The translations under genes and the position numbers were made by a program. Of a DNA stretch of 64,000 nt, positions 1 through 6,861 are shown piece after piece; position 1 is the stretch's first letter, and each line of letters starts with the position of its first letter. The notes under the pieces were generated by a model. That model did not search any database and was not told the origin of the DNA. It saw only the letters and a program-made list of their open reading frames with translations. The stretch lies in contig NZ_CP086138.1 of assembly GCF_017565645.3 (NCBI RefSeq), forward strand, positions 184,586 through 248,585. The letters are read 5' to 3'. This DNA comes from Bradyrhizobium barranii subsp. barranii (GTDB lineage: Bacteria > Pseudomonadota > Alphaproteobacteria > Rhizobiales > Xanthobacteraceae).

Positions 1-1816
1 GATCGACGTGACCCGCTTGGCGCGTAATTGTACCGACTGGTATCCGCTCCTGGATATCTGTGGTCTACGTGGCTGCCTGATCGCCGACCGCGATGGTGTC
101 TATGATCCGGGCACTCCCAACGGACGGTTGCTTCTCGGGCTGAAGGGTTCGATCTCCGAGCTTGAGCTACATACGATCCGCAGCCGGCTGACCGCCGGCC
201 TGCTGGCCAAAGCCGAACGCGGCGAACTTGCGGTTATGCTGCCAATCGGGCTGATGCGGGACCCGAGCGGTGTGGTCGTTAAGGATCCCGACATGGCCGT
301 GCAAGGGCGGCTCGGTCTCGTCTTCCAGTTATTCCTGCAGCTGCGCAGCGTTGCCAAGGTCATGCGAGCGTTGAACGAGCGTGACCTGGAACTGCCGCGT
401 CGTGATCGATATGGCGATTTGTGCTGGACGCGCGCGACGCTGGCTGCCGTCGCGGCGATCTTGAAGAACCCCGCATACGCGGGCGCCTTTGTCTATGGAC
501 GAACCCGCTTCCGGCCGCCGAAGCGGGAGGGGGCCCTGCCACAAAAGGCTCCGCGGCCGATGGAGGAGTGGCGGATCGTCGTTAAAGATCGATATCCAGC
601 CTATATCGACTGGCCAATTTATGAAAAAATCCGATCCGTCATCAGAGATAACCGAGCCGAATACATGCGCATCAAAACCCGCGGCGCGCCTCGCAATGGC
701 GAGCTCCTGCTCCACGGCATTGCCTGGTGCGCACGATGTGGCCATAAGATGTACGTCCGCTACAAGGGCGGCGGCGAATATGTATGCAATCACCTGCGTA
801 CCCAGGAAGGTCAGCCAACCTGCCAACACATCCGCGCCGCCCATATCGATGCAGCCGTTGGCGACGCATTCCTAACCGCACTAGCGCCGGCCGAACTCGA
901 TGCCTTGTCGCGCTCCCGCCGGGTGCAGCAGCAGACGAACAATGCGCTACGCTCCAGTGCAGAACGAGAGCTCGAGCGCAAGCGATACACGGCGGCGCTC
1001 GCCGAACGGCAGTTCAACCGAGCTGATCCAGATAATCGGTTGGTCGCCTCGGAACTCGAGCGTCGATGGGAAGCGGCGCTAAACGACGTGCGCGCCGCCG
1101 AAGAGGCGCTTGCCCGACAGACGCCGCCCAAAGCCATCACACAAGTGGCCATAAGCAAGGAGCTCAACGACAAGGTCATCAGCCTCACCGGCCGCCTCCC
1201 GCAGATATGGGGTGACGAGACTATCTCGGATGCGCATCGCAAGGCGTTGTTGCGATGTCTCATCGAAAAGGTCGTTCTCGACCGCGGTGAGCGCGACTTG
1301 GCCCTGGCTAGGATCGTCTGGCGGGGAGGCGCCGTGACGGAGCTCGAAGTGAAGATGAGCGTCAACTCCGTCACCAGATTGACGCGAGGCACAGAGATGC
1401 GGGAACGCCTTCTGACGCTCGCTCGCGACGGCGTCCCAGACGACAAGATCGCCACAATCCTTACTCGGGAAGGTCACCGCTCTCCCCGTTGCGCCGATAA
1501 GGTGCTGCCTATCACCGTTGGGCGGCTCCGTCGTGCCGCCGCCATCAAGGTAACTGCCCAGCGCAGCCGATGGGAGCATGACGACTCATACCTCAGCCCG
1601 CCCGAACTGGCCCGAAGGCTCGAGATTCCAGTAAACTGGCTCTATGTTCAGATCCGAACCAAGCGTTTGCTAATTGATCGCCAGCCCAGCGGCGCCTATC
1701 TCTTCCCGAATACACCATCCGTTCTTCACGCCATCGGAGACCTTCGAAACCACGTCATCGCGCAACTTGATCTAAGAATCTGTCAGCCTAACAAGGAGGG
1801 GCATCAACATGGGTGA
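1..1816 (+). CDS. Large serine recombinase, copy 1 (5' end cut by window edge)
   Basis: The reading frame is open from base 2 and matches residues 94-695 of the complete copies at 6710 and 49675 without a visible difference. Only the N-terminal part of the resolvase domain, with the expected catalytic serine, is missing, because the window starts inside the gene. What remains is the rest of the catalytic domain, a recombinase domain, a Cys4 zinc-ribbon (CARCGHKMYV ... C ... C, about residues 240-275 of this fragment) and a coiled-coil-rich C-terminus. It should catalyse site-specific integration and excision of its own small element. The stop codon lies at the very end of the element, next to IS66 tnpB sequence. 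Confidence 0.93.
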   Translation, partial: IDVTRLARNCTDWYPLLDICGLRGCLIADRDGVYDPGTPNGRLLLGLKGSISELELHTIRSRLTAGLLAKAERGELAVMLPIGLMRDPSGVVVKDPDMAVQGRLGLVFQLFLQLRSVAKVMRALNERDLELPRRDRYGDLCWTRATLAAVAAILKNPAYAGAFVYGRTRFRPPKREGALPQKAPRPMEEWRIVVKDRYPAYIDWPIYEKIRSVIRDNRAEYMRIKTRGAPRNGELLLHGIAWCARCGHKMYVRYKGGGEYVCNHLRTQEGQPTCQHIRAAHIDAAVGDAFLTALAPAELDALSRSRRVQQQTNNALRSSAERELERKRYTAALAERQFNRADPDNRLVASELERRWEAALNDVRAAEEALARQTPPKAITQVAISKELNDKVISLTGRLPQIWGDETISDAHRKALLRCLIEKVVLDRGERDLALARIVWRGGAVTELEVKMSVNSVTRLTRGTEMRERLLTLARDGVPDDKIATILTREGHRSPRCADKVLPITVGRLRRAAAIKVTAQRSRWEHDDSYLSPPELARRLEIPVNWLYVQIRTKRLLIDRQPSGAYLFPNTPSVLHAIGDLRNHVIAQLDLRICQPNKEGHQHG

Positions 1817-1818
1817 TC

Positions 1819-2112
1819 GAACAGCGCTTCGAACTGCACGCGCGTCAGATGCATGACGCCGTCGCTGATCTGCGGCCACTCGAAACGACCATCGCGGCCA
1901 AGGCGCTTGTAGACCAAAACGAGGCCCGTGCCGTCCCATAGCAAAATCTTCAGCCGGTCGGCGCGCTTCGAACGAAAAACCACGATCAGGCCCGAATGCG
2001 GATCGAGCCCAAGCGTGTTTTGCACAAGACCGGCCAGCGCGTCGTGCCCACACCGGAAGTCAACAGGACGCACAGCAAGCACAATCCGCAGTCCCTGCGC
2101 CGGAATGATCAT
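1819..2112 (-). pseudogene. tnpB: IS66-1 tnpB, 3' end removed by serine-recombinase element
   Basis: Encodes the IS66 TnpB accessory protein (IPAQGLRIVLAVRPVDFRCG ... VVFRSKRADRLKILLWDG), nearly identical to the copy at 49379. The frame is interrupted after the FEALFD codons, where the serine-recombinase element begins; the EGLNW C-terminus seen at 52154 would lie beyond the window start. The start codon overlaps the tnpA stop as ATGA. TnpB is needed for IS66 transposition, so this copy should be inactive. Confidence 0.9.
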
Positions 2113-2487
2113 GCGCCGCGCTCGATCGCAGTCACGATCTCCGCGATCCGCACCGCCGACACGTCCGCATCCAGGCGGACCGAAACCTTGCCAATCGTAA
2201 TCTCGACGGGCCCCTCGCTCTTGCCTGACGCCGCTGGATCGCTCAGCTCGATCGACACGAAATCCGCCGCGTCGTCCGTGACCAATGCGAGCCGGCCAGC
2301 ACGCGCCAATCTGCGCCACGTCGTCAACTGCTGGGCCTTCACACCATAACGCCGTGCGACATCACATACCCGGGCGTCGGGCTTCATGCTCTCGAAAACA
2401 GCGCGCCCCTTGATCTCCGCAGACCATAACCGGCCTCCAGAACGCGTCCGGCGCGTAAGCTTCCCTACAAAGCCATCAGCTTCGGCT
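2109..2487 (-). pseudogene. tnpA: IS66-1 tnpA, 5' truncated by IS21
   Basis: IS66 TnpA-like helix-turn-helix protein (VCDVARRYGVKAQQLTTWRR). It matches 48984-49382 except for a few substitutions (for example D for H and A for V). The homology stops at about 2487, in the codons for EADGF, where an IS21 istA fragment begins, so the start codon and IS66 left end are lost. Confidence 0.88.
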
Positions 2488-2489
2488 CA

Positions 2490-3113
2490 AGCCGCGCCGA
2501 ACTGTTTGCCGAACTCGACAAACCCAAGCTAACCCCGCTGCCAGATCAGCCTTATGCCTTCGCACGCTGGAAGCGCTGCCGCCTCGCTCCCGATTATCAT
2601 GTCGAGGTCGACGGCCATTGGTACTCCGCGCCGTATCGTCTGATTGGCGAGCTGGTCGATGCCCGTATCGACGATCGGACGGTCGAGATCTTCCACAAGG
2701 GCCAGCGGATCGCCAGCCATGCCCGCGCGCCCAACCGACGCGGACACACCACCATCGCCGACCACATGCCCAGCGCCCATCGCCGCTACGGCAAATGGAC
2801 CCCCGCCGCGGTGATCGCCGCCGGCGAGCGGATCGGTCCTTCGACAGCAGCGTTTTTCCAGGCCGTGATCGACGCCCGGCCCCATCCAGAACAAGGCTTT
2901 CGAACCTGCCTTGGTATTCTGGCGCTCGTCAAAAGCTACGGCGCCGAACGCCTCGACGCAGCCTGCCGGAGGGGCATCCTCATCAAGGCGCGCTCCGTCG
3001 CCTCGATTAGATCGATCCTCCAGAACGGCCTCGATCGCACGTTCTTCGACGAATCTTTCGAGCACCAGCCCCTGCGCCACGGCAACATCCGCGGACGCGA
3101 CTACTTCCACTGA
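2490..3113 (+). pseudogene. istA: IS21-family istA transposase, C-terminal fragment
   Basis: About 207 codons with no start, beginning abruptly at the IS66-1 junction. The translation (KPKLTPLPDQPYAFARWKRC ... VEVDGHWYSAPYRLIG ... VEIFHKGQRIASHAR) is the C-terminal DNA-binding and beta-barrel part of IS21 IstA. The N-terminal HTH and DDE catalytic core are missing, so the transposase is dead. It is followed after 18 bp by an intact istB, the usual IS21 order. Confidence 0.9.
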
Positions 3114-3131
3114 AGCAAGGAGAGACCCGGC

Positions 3132-3887
3132 ATGCTTAACCACCCAACCCACGAACGGCTGATCGAGCTTGGCCTGACCGGAATGGCCAAGGCCTTCGAG
3201 GAGCAGCGCCGATCGCCCGATCTCGAAGCCCTGCCGTTCGAAGATCGCATCGGCCTGTTGGTCGACCGCGAAGCCGCCGAACGCGACACCAGGCGGCTCA
3301 CCACGCGCCTCAAGATCGCCGCACTGCGCCAGACTGCTTGCGTCGAGGACGTCGATCTGCGCACCCCGCGGGGCATCGACCGCGCCGTTTTCGCCAAACT
3401 GGTCGAAGGTCGCTGGATCGATCGCCACGAGAATTTGCTCGTCACCGGGGCAACCGGCCTGGGCAAAAGTTGGTTAGCCTGCGCGCTCGGCCACAAGGCC
3501 TGCCGCGACAACCGATCAGTCCTCTATCATCGCGTTCCAAGGCTGTTCGAGGCGCTCGCGCGCGGAGACGGACGTTACGCCCGGCTCCTCAAAAGCCTCG
3601 GCCGCGCTCAGCTTCTGATTTTGGATGATTGGGGACTATCGGTGCTCACCGCCGCGGAACGCCGCGATCTGCTCGAAATCCTCGAGGACCGCCATGGCCG
3701 CGCATCCACCATCGTCACAAGTCAGCTCCCCGTGGACACCTGGCATGGAGCCATTGGGGACCCCACGGTCGCCGACGCCATTCTCGATCGCCTCGTCCAC
3801 AACGCCCACCGCCTCCAGCTCACCGGAGAAAGCATGCGAAAACGCAGCGCCAAAACCATCACCCTTGACGGCCAACCAGAACACTGA
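3132..3887 (+). CDS. istB: IS21-family IstB helper ATPase
   Basis: A 251-aa AAA+ ATPase of normal IstB length. The Walker A motif is GATGLGKSW (about residue 107) and the Walker B is LLILDDWG (about residue 160), followed by an ILEDRHGRASTIVTSQ sensor region. IstB binds DNA and activates IstA strand transfer. An AGGAGAG ribosome-binding site sits just before the ATG. The coding sequence is intact, but its partner istA is truncated, so the element can move only if IstA is supplied from elsewhere. Confidence 0.95.
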   Translation: MLNHPTHERLIELGLTGMAKAFEEQRRSPDLEALPFEDRIGLLVDREAAERDTRRLTTRLKIAALRQTACVEDVDLRTPRGIDRAVFAKLVEGRWIDRHENLLVTGATGLGKSWLACALGHKACRDNRSVLYHRVPRLFEALARGDGRYARLLKSLGRAQLLILDDWGLSVLTAAERRDLLEILEDRHGRASTIVTSQLPVDTWHGAIGDPTVADAILDRLVHNAHRLQLTGESMRKRSAKTITLDGQPEH

Positions 3888-3914
3888 CTCTATCTCCCAT
3901 CGGCCGTAGCGGGC

Positions 3915-3984
3915 TGCTCACGATCGTCTGAATTCAGTGCTCACGATCGCGCGAAATCGATGCTCACGATCCGTGAAATCCGCA
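3915..3984 (+). repeat. IS21 right terminus with three direct repeats
   Basis: The 11-mer TGCTCACGATC occurs at 3915-3925, 3938-3948 and 3961-3971, spaced exactly 23 bp apart. IS21-family ends characteristically carry several such repeats as IstA-binding sites. The element probably ends in CA at about 3984, where an IS256 coding sequence starts abruptly. Confidence 0.85.
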
Positions 3985-4404
3985 GCCTTGCCCAGCAGGG
4001 CCGTCAACGCCTCCTGGAAATCGCCGGTCGAGATGCCGCGCAGATACAGCACCGGCAACAGCGCATCCAGGCTCCGGGTGCGCCGCGCCCACAGCGGCAG
4101 GATCGCCGAGCTGAACCGGATCCGCTCGCCGTCACCGGCCGCTCCGCGGTCCCGAATCTTCGCCCGCGCGACCTCGACCGGTCCGATGCCGGTCGCAATC
4201 GTTCGGGCGGGCCGTAACCATGCCGCACGACACGGGCGCGCCCGTCGGCAAGCTTCAAATCTTCACCGTGGCAAGAAACGTCTCGACTTCGATCTCCACG
4301 GCCTGCGCCAGAAGCTGCCGCGCTCCGGCTCGCAGGATATTGGTCAGTGGATCGTCGATCTCGTCGGGCTGACAAAGGGCAACAATATTGCTAGTCTCGT
4401 TCAT
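3985..4404 (-). pseudogene. IS256-family (mutator-type) transposase, N-terminal fragment
   Basis: Starts at 4404 with the codons for MNETSNIVALCQPDEIDDPL and continues with the conserved IS256 N-terminus (LAQAVEIEVETFLA, DLKLADGRARVVRHGYGP, IATGIGPVEVARAKIRDRG, FSSAILPLWARRTRSLDALL). There are at least two frameshifts, near 4274 and 4200. The gene is cut at about 3985 by the IS21 right end. It is a dead remnant into which IS21 inserted. Confidence 0.85.
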
Positions 4405-4520
4405 GGCGTATCGCTCTCCTTGAGAGGTTCTGGCAGGCTCGACACCCGCCTCGATACGCCGGCCTATCTCAGGCCGTCATCACCCAGCTTCCCCTCCGTC
4501 AAAGGCGGCTAAGCTTCGAA

Positions 4521-4546
4521 CGGCCCACGCGGGCCGCTTTCCGTTT
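4521..4546 (+). terminator. Terminator-like hairpin
   Basis: CGGCCC-acgc-GGGCCG is followed by CTTTCCGTTTTTT, a Rho-independent terminator pattern on the + strand. It lies just outside the IS256 remnant and before the hairpin array. Confidence 0.55.
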
Positions 4547-4603
4547 TTTGGATACCGCGCGGTCTCGTCAGCTTTCAGTAAGCTAGGCCCGATACATGAT
4601 TGT

Positions 4604-5143
4604 TGGGTTTAGCGGGGGTGGGACGGACATTGCTGTGGCTTCCAGAGCAGTGGGGTGGAGTGTCACCTTTCCGCTAAACCCACCAGCAGTGCGGATGCGG
4701 CAGGGACCGTGCCTTCAACTCAGCCCCCCAGCCGTCAGGCGCCGAGTCGCGCCCGCACTGCTTCCAAATCCCGTTCCAGTAGATATACGCTCGCTCTGCG
4801 GGCGATGTCCTGCCGGTCAGCTTGAGGCTGGCCGTGCGAGGGTTAGCGGCGCGTGGCAGGGACAGCGCTTCCCCTGTGTATGCGTGGGGCCTTTCAAGCG
4901 CCGAGTCACGTAGCCGCTAACTTAATCGGCAGTGCGGGCGGGGCAGGGACAGCGTCCGCCCCAGCGCAACTGAACGGCGCCGAGTCGCGCCCGCGCTGCC
5001 TGCGATCTGAGGCCGATCGTCAAGCCCAGTGAGGGGCAAGCGGTTCTGGTAGTTGTGGCACGGCTTTTTGCGGTGGATGTATCCTACCGTCAGCCTCTTT
5101 CGCCGCGAGGCTGGCGGTGGAGTTAGCGACGCGTGGTAGGGCC
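4604..5143 (+). repeat. Array of four covarying hairpin units plus a half unit
   Basis: Unit 0 is 4604-4682 (outer arms TGGGTTTAGCGG/CCGCTAAACCCA, 12 bp perfect). Unit 1 is 4685-4762 (AGCAGTGCGG/CCGCACTGCT, 10 bp). Unit 2 is 4842-4921 (GTTAGCGGC/GCCGCTAAC, 9 bp). Unit 3 is 4928-5000 (12 bp with one T.G pair). A left half-unit at 5122-5143 (GTTAGCGACGCGTGGTAGGG) lacks a right arm. Units 1-3 share GGCAGGGAC inside the 5' arm and GCCGAGTC inside the 3' arm, flanking a second short stem and a variable apical region. Unit 0 is more divergent (TGGGACGGACA ... GGAGTGTCAC). The arms differ between units but remain complementary. No protein in any frame explains this. It may be a structured RNA, a REP-like element or a recombination site. 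Confidence 0.75.
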
Positions 5144-5148
5144 AAAGG

Positions 5149-5391
5149 ATGCATATATTAGAGCGGCACATCACAGCCCTACGGTCGCAAGCGCTTGAGG
5201 TGCTTGCGGCCAATCAGGCCCGCGCGGCCGATCAGTCTTTGAGCCTGGCAGATCGCCAAGTCGCGACGTTTGATGCAGAGGAGGCTCAGGCAGTGTTAGG
5301 CATACTCGATAGCGTGAAGCTCAACTCCGGGCCGAAGGAGGCGGGGAAGATCGCTGCACGTATACGCGCGCTTCTAGAGGGGGAGGGGTGA
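5149..5391 (+). CDS. Small hypothetical protein
   Basis: An 80-aa open frame with an alternating hydrophobic and charged pattern typical of a helical coiled coil (HILERHITALRSQALEVLAA, then EEAQAVLGILDSVKLNS). It starts 6 bp after the last half-unit of the hairpin array and has only a weak AAAGG next to the ATG. I do not recognise a family. The reading frame is compositionally plausible, and its adjacency to the array could mean that the two belong together, but it may be a chance ORF. Confidence 0.35.
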   Translation: MHILERHITALRSQALEVLAANQARAADQSLSLADRQVATFDAEEAQAVLGILDSVKLNSGPKEAGKIAARIRALLEGEG

Positions 5392-5664
5392 GTGCCACCC
5401 GACTCTCTCGGGGCTAGTCGTCCGTTCTTTAATCGCGGGCACGATGTCAACCCCGATAGATAAAAGTGATCCACTGCCGGGTTCATGGTTCTTTCCGCGG
5501 TCGTCTCTACAGCCGCCGCATGATGGCGTTCAACAGGTGTGCATCTCGATGTGAAGAGCGCGGTGCGTAACGCCCGCAGGGACGACTTCGAAATTGCCAG
5601 CACCCTCGTCCCGGCAGGGACGCTTGTTACGCCGAAGGCGGATCTGGGTCGGTTTAAGGCAGCT
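5392..5664. other. Non-coding stretch 3' of an IS110 remnant
   Basis: No credible gene. A perfect hairpin CGTCCC-GGCA-GGGACG lies near 5608-5623, on the 3' side of the minus-strand IS110 fragment. In IS1111-type elements this side carries the guide RNA, so this could be remnant IS non-coding end, but the outer boundary is not visible. Confidence 0.4.
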
Positions 5665-6042
5665 TCATGCGGCGCGCATCTCTGCCTGGAACTCAGTGCC
5701 GTCGGTCCAGATGGTGTGGAGGATGACAGCCATTTTGCGAGCAACGGCAACCTTCGCCTTTTTGGCGCCGATCCGTTTGGTCAGCTTGCTGCCCCAGCGC
5801 TTGAGGGCAGAACCTCGCCTGACAACGGTCAGCAGGACGTTCGCGGCTTCGAACAGATAAGTCCGAACCTGATGGTTGCCGCGTTTGGAGATGCGGCGAG
5901 TTCGGTCGACCTCGCCGGATTGATAATGTCTTGGTGTCAGGCCGAGATAGGCACCGACGTCGGCGGAATGTCTGAAGCGAGCGGGGTTGTCGATGGTAAC
6001 GACGAAGGCCAGAGCGGTCAGGGGACCGATACCGGGAACGGT
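5665..6042 (-). pseudogene. IS110-family transposase, C-terminal fragment
   Basis: About 125 codons of the transposase_20 C-terminal domain: VPGIGPLTALAFVVTIDNP, RFRHSADVGAYLGLTPRHYQ, SGEVDRTRRISKRGNHQVRT. The DEDD RuvC-like N-terminus is absent. The fragment begins abruptly near 6042 beside an IS481 end. It is a dead remnant unrelated to the complete IS110 element at 16.2-17.9 kb. Confidence 0.88.
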
Positions 6043-6117
6043 GTAAAAGTATGCACTTGACCTGACAACTGGCTCTTCGTCGTGGCGGGGTGTCCGACGA
6101 AGATTTGTGTCCGGCGC

Positions 6118-6270
6118 CTACGCGGCCGGCAGCAATTTCTCCCTCGCAACGGGCAGCGCGTCAAGGAAGGTTTGCATGGGTGTTTTTCCATAGCACCATC
6201 GTCCCTGATGCGGGCGCGTTTCGTTGTACGCCGTCACCCAACCATCGAGATCATTCTGCAACTCGTCGAT
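6118..6270 (-). pseudogene. IS481-like transposase, C-terminal fragment
   Basis: The last 50 codons of an integrase-core transposase: LDGWVTAYNETRPHQGRWCY, GKTPMQTFLDALPVAREKLL. The N-RPHQGRWC-GKTP pattern is typical of IS481. Upstream it is fused in frame to the 3' end of an IS66 tnpB (DGMDWKRV), so the open frame at 6118-6420 is a chimera of three mobile elements and not a gene. Confidence 0.85.
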
Positions 6271-6316
6271 GGGCGGCTTGACCGCCGCGGTCCGGACCCG
6301 CTTCCAGTCCATCCCA
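6271..6316 (-). pseudogene. tnpB: IS66-2 tnpB, 3' piece
   Basis: Codes for GMDWKRVRTAAVKPP, the conserved C-terminal tail of TnpB. It is the third piece of one tnpB gene whose other parts lie at 8800-9026 and 12445-12498. The break from the middle piece is the serine-recombinase element. Confidence 0.82.
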
Positions 6317-6329
6317 TCGAACGAGGGGA

Positions 6330-6713
6330 TTGAGGAATGTCCCTGATAGTGAGTCTGACGAATCATTTCCGGAGGTGGTCGAGGTTGGGGACCCCCACCA
6401 TCCTTTGTGGGGGCGCTCATATCGAGTGATTAGGAAGATCGGTCAGCGAGGCCGAGGCATTCCCGCTTCGTATGAAGTTGAGTATCGCGCAGGAAGCAGT
6501 CTTCTGATTCAAGCAACCGCAATCGAATATTATGAGCAAGAGGCAAATCAGATTAAGCTGAGTATGGAGGCTCTACTCGAGCTTTTATCGACAGCGGATT
6601 GTCCCGACGCACATGAGCATGGATCCAGCCGATCTTTGGTCGACGCTGACGCCCGCGCTCCGACGCCAGATCGTCGAAGACGTCGCCGCAATTTTGGCGG
6701 AGATCCCTCATGA
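6330..6713 (+). CDS. DUF5372-like protein of the serine-recombinase element
   Basis: A 127-aa frame starting at TTG just inside the element. The recognisable part is HHPLWGRSYRVIRKI followed by a beta-rich segment ending in MEALLELLSTA. It resembles the DUF5372 proteins (HP-hP-GR-F...) commonly encoded beside large serine recombinases; this match is from memory and not from a search. The arginine-rich tail (about residues 105-127) overlaps the small ORF and probably reflects that overlap. The stop overlaps the recombinase start (ATGA), so translation is probably coupled. An identical copy lies at 51759-52142. The function is unknown; a recombination-directionality role is only a guess. Confidence 0.7.
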   Translation: MRNVPDSESDESFPEVVEVGDPHHPLWGRSYRVIRKIGQRGRGIPASYEVEYRAGSSLLIQATAIEYYEQEANQIKLSMEALLELLSTADCPDAHEHGSSRSLVDADARAPTPDRRRRRRNFGGDPS

Positions 6714-6861
6714 AGTCCGAGCTGGTCACACCAAGCCACTTGGCGCGCAAAGCCGTAGTCTACATCCGGCAGTCGACGCCCCATCAGGTCGTAAGCAATC
6801 AGGAGAGCCTGCGCCTTCAATACGCGCTTCGCCAGCGCGCCCGCGAACTCGGATGGCGTGA
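6613..6861 (+). CDS. Small ORF of the serine-recombinase element
   Basis: The first 35 residues (MSMDPADLWSTLTPALRRQI ... VAAILAEI) form a convincing short helical protein. Similar leucine-rich small ORFs sit in front of other large serine recombinases. Beyond about residue 35 it overlaps the recombinase in another frame and looks like an antisense-quality tail. It may be a real small protein or an overlapping-frame artefact. The copy at 51611-51859 is the same. Confidence 0.4.
   Translation: MSMDPADLWSTLTPALRRQIVEDVAAILAEIPHEVRAGHTKPLGAQSRSLHPAVDAPSGRKQSGEPAPSIRASPARPRTRMA

Noticed and set aside
2529..3428. A 299-aa minus-strand frame
   Set aside because: Antisense shadow of istA and istB, produced by high GC content.
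3915..3971. CRISPR-like array of TGCTCACGATC
   Set aside because: Only three 11-bp repeats at 23-bp period at an IS21 end; this is the usual IS21 terminal repeat set.
4842..5000. Integron attC sites in the hairpin array
   Set aside because: GTTAGCG...CGCTAAC has the outer boxes in the opposite order to attC (RYYYAAC ... GTTRRRY), and there are no cassette genes or integrase.
4604..5000. Known self-cleaving ribozyme (hammerhead, twister or pistol)
   Set aside because: No CUGAUGA/GAAA hammerhead core, and the conserved GGCAGGGAC and GCCGAGTC do not match the twister or pistol consensus as I remember them; a covariance search would settle it.
6118..6420. A 100-aa minus-strand ORF that looks like one transposase
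   Set aside because: It is a chimera of the serine-recombinase element end, the IS66 tnpB tail and an IS481 C-terminus, not a gene.
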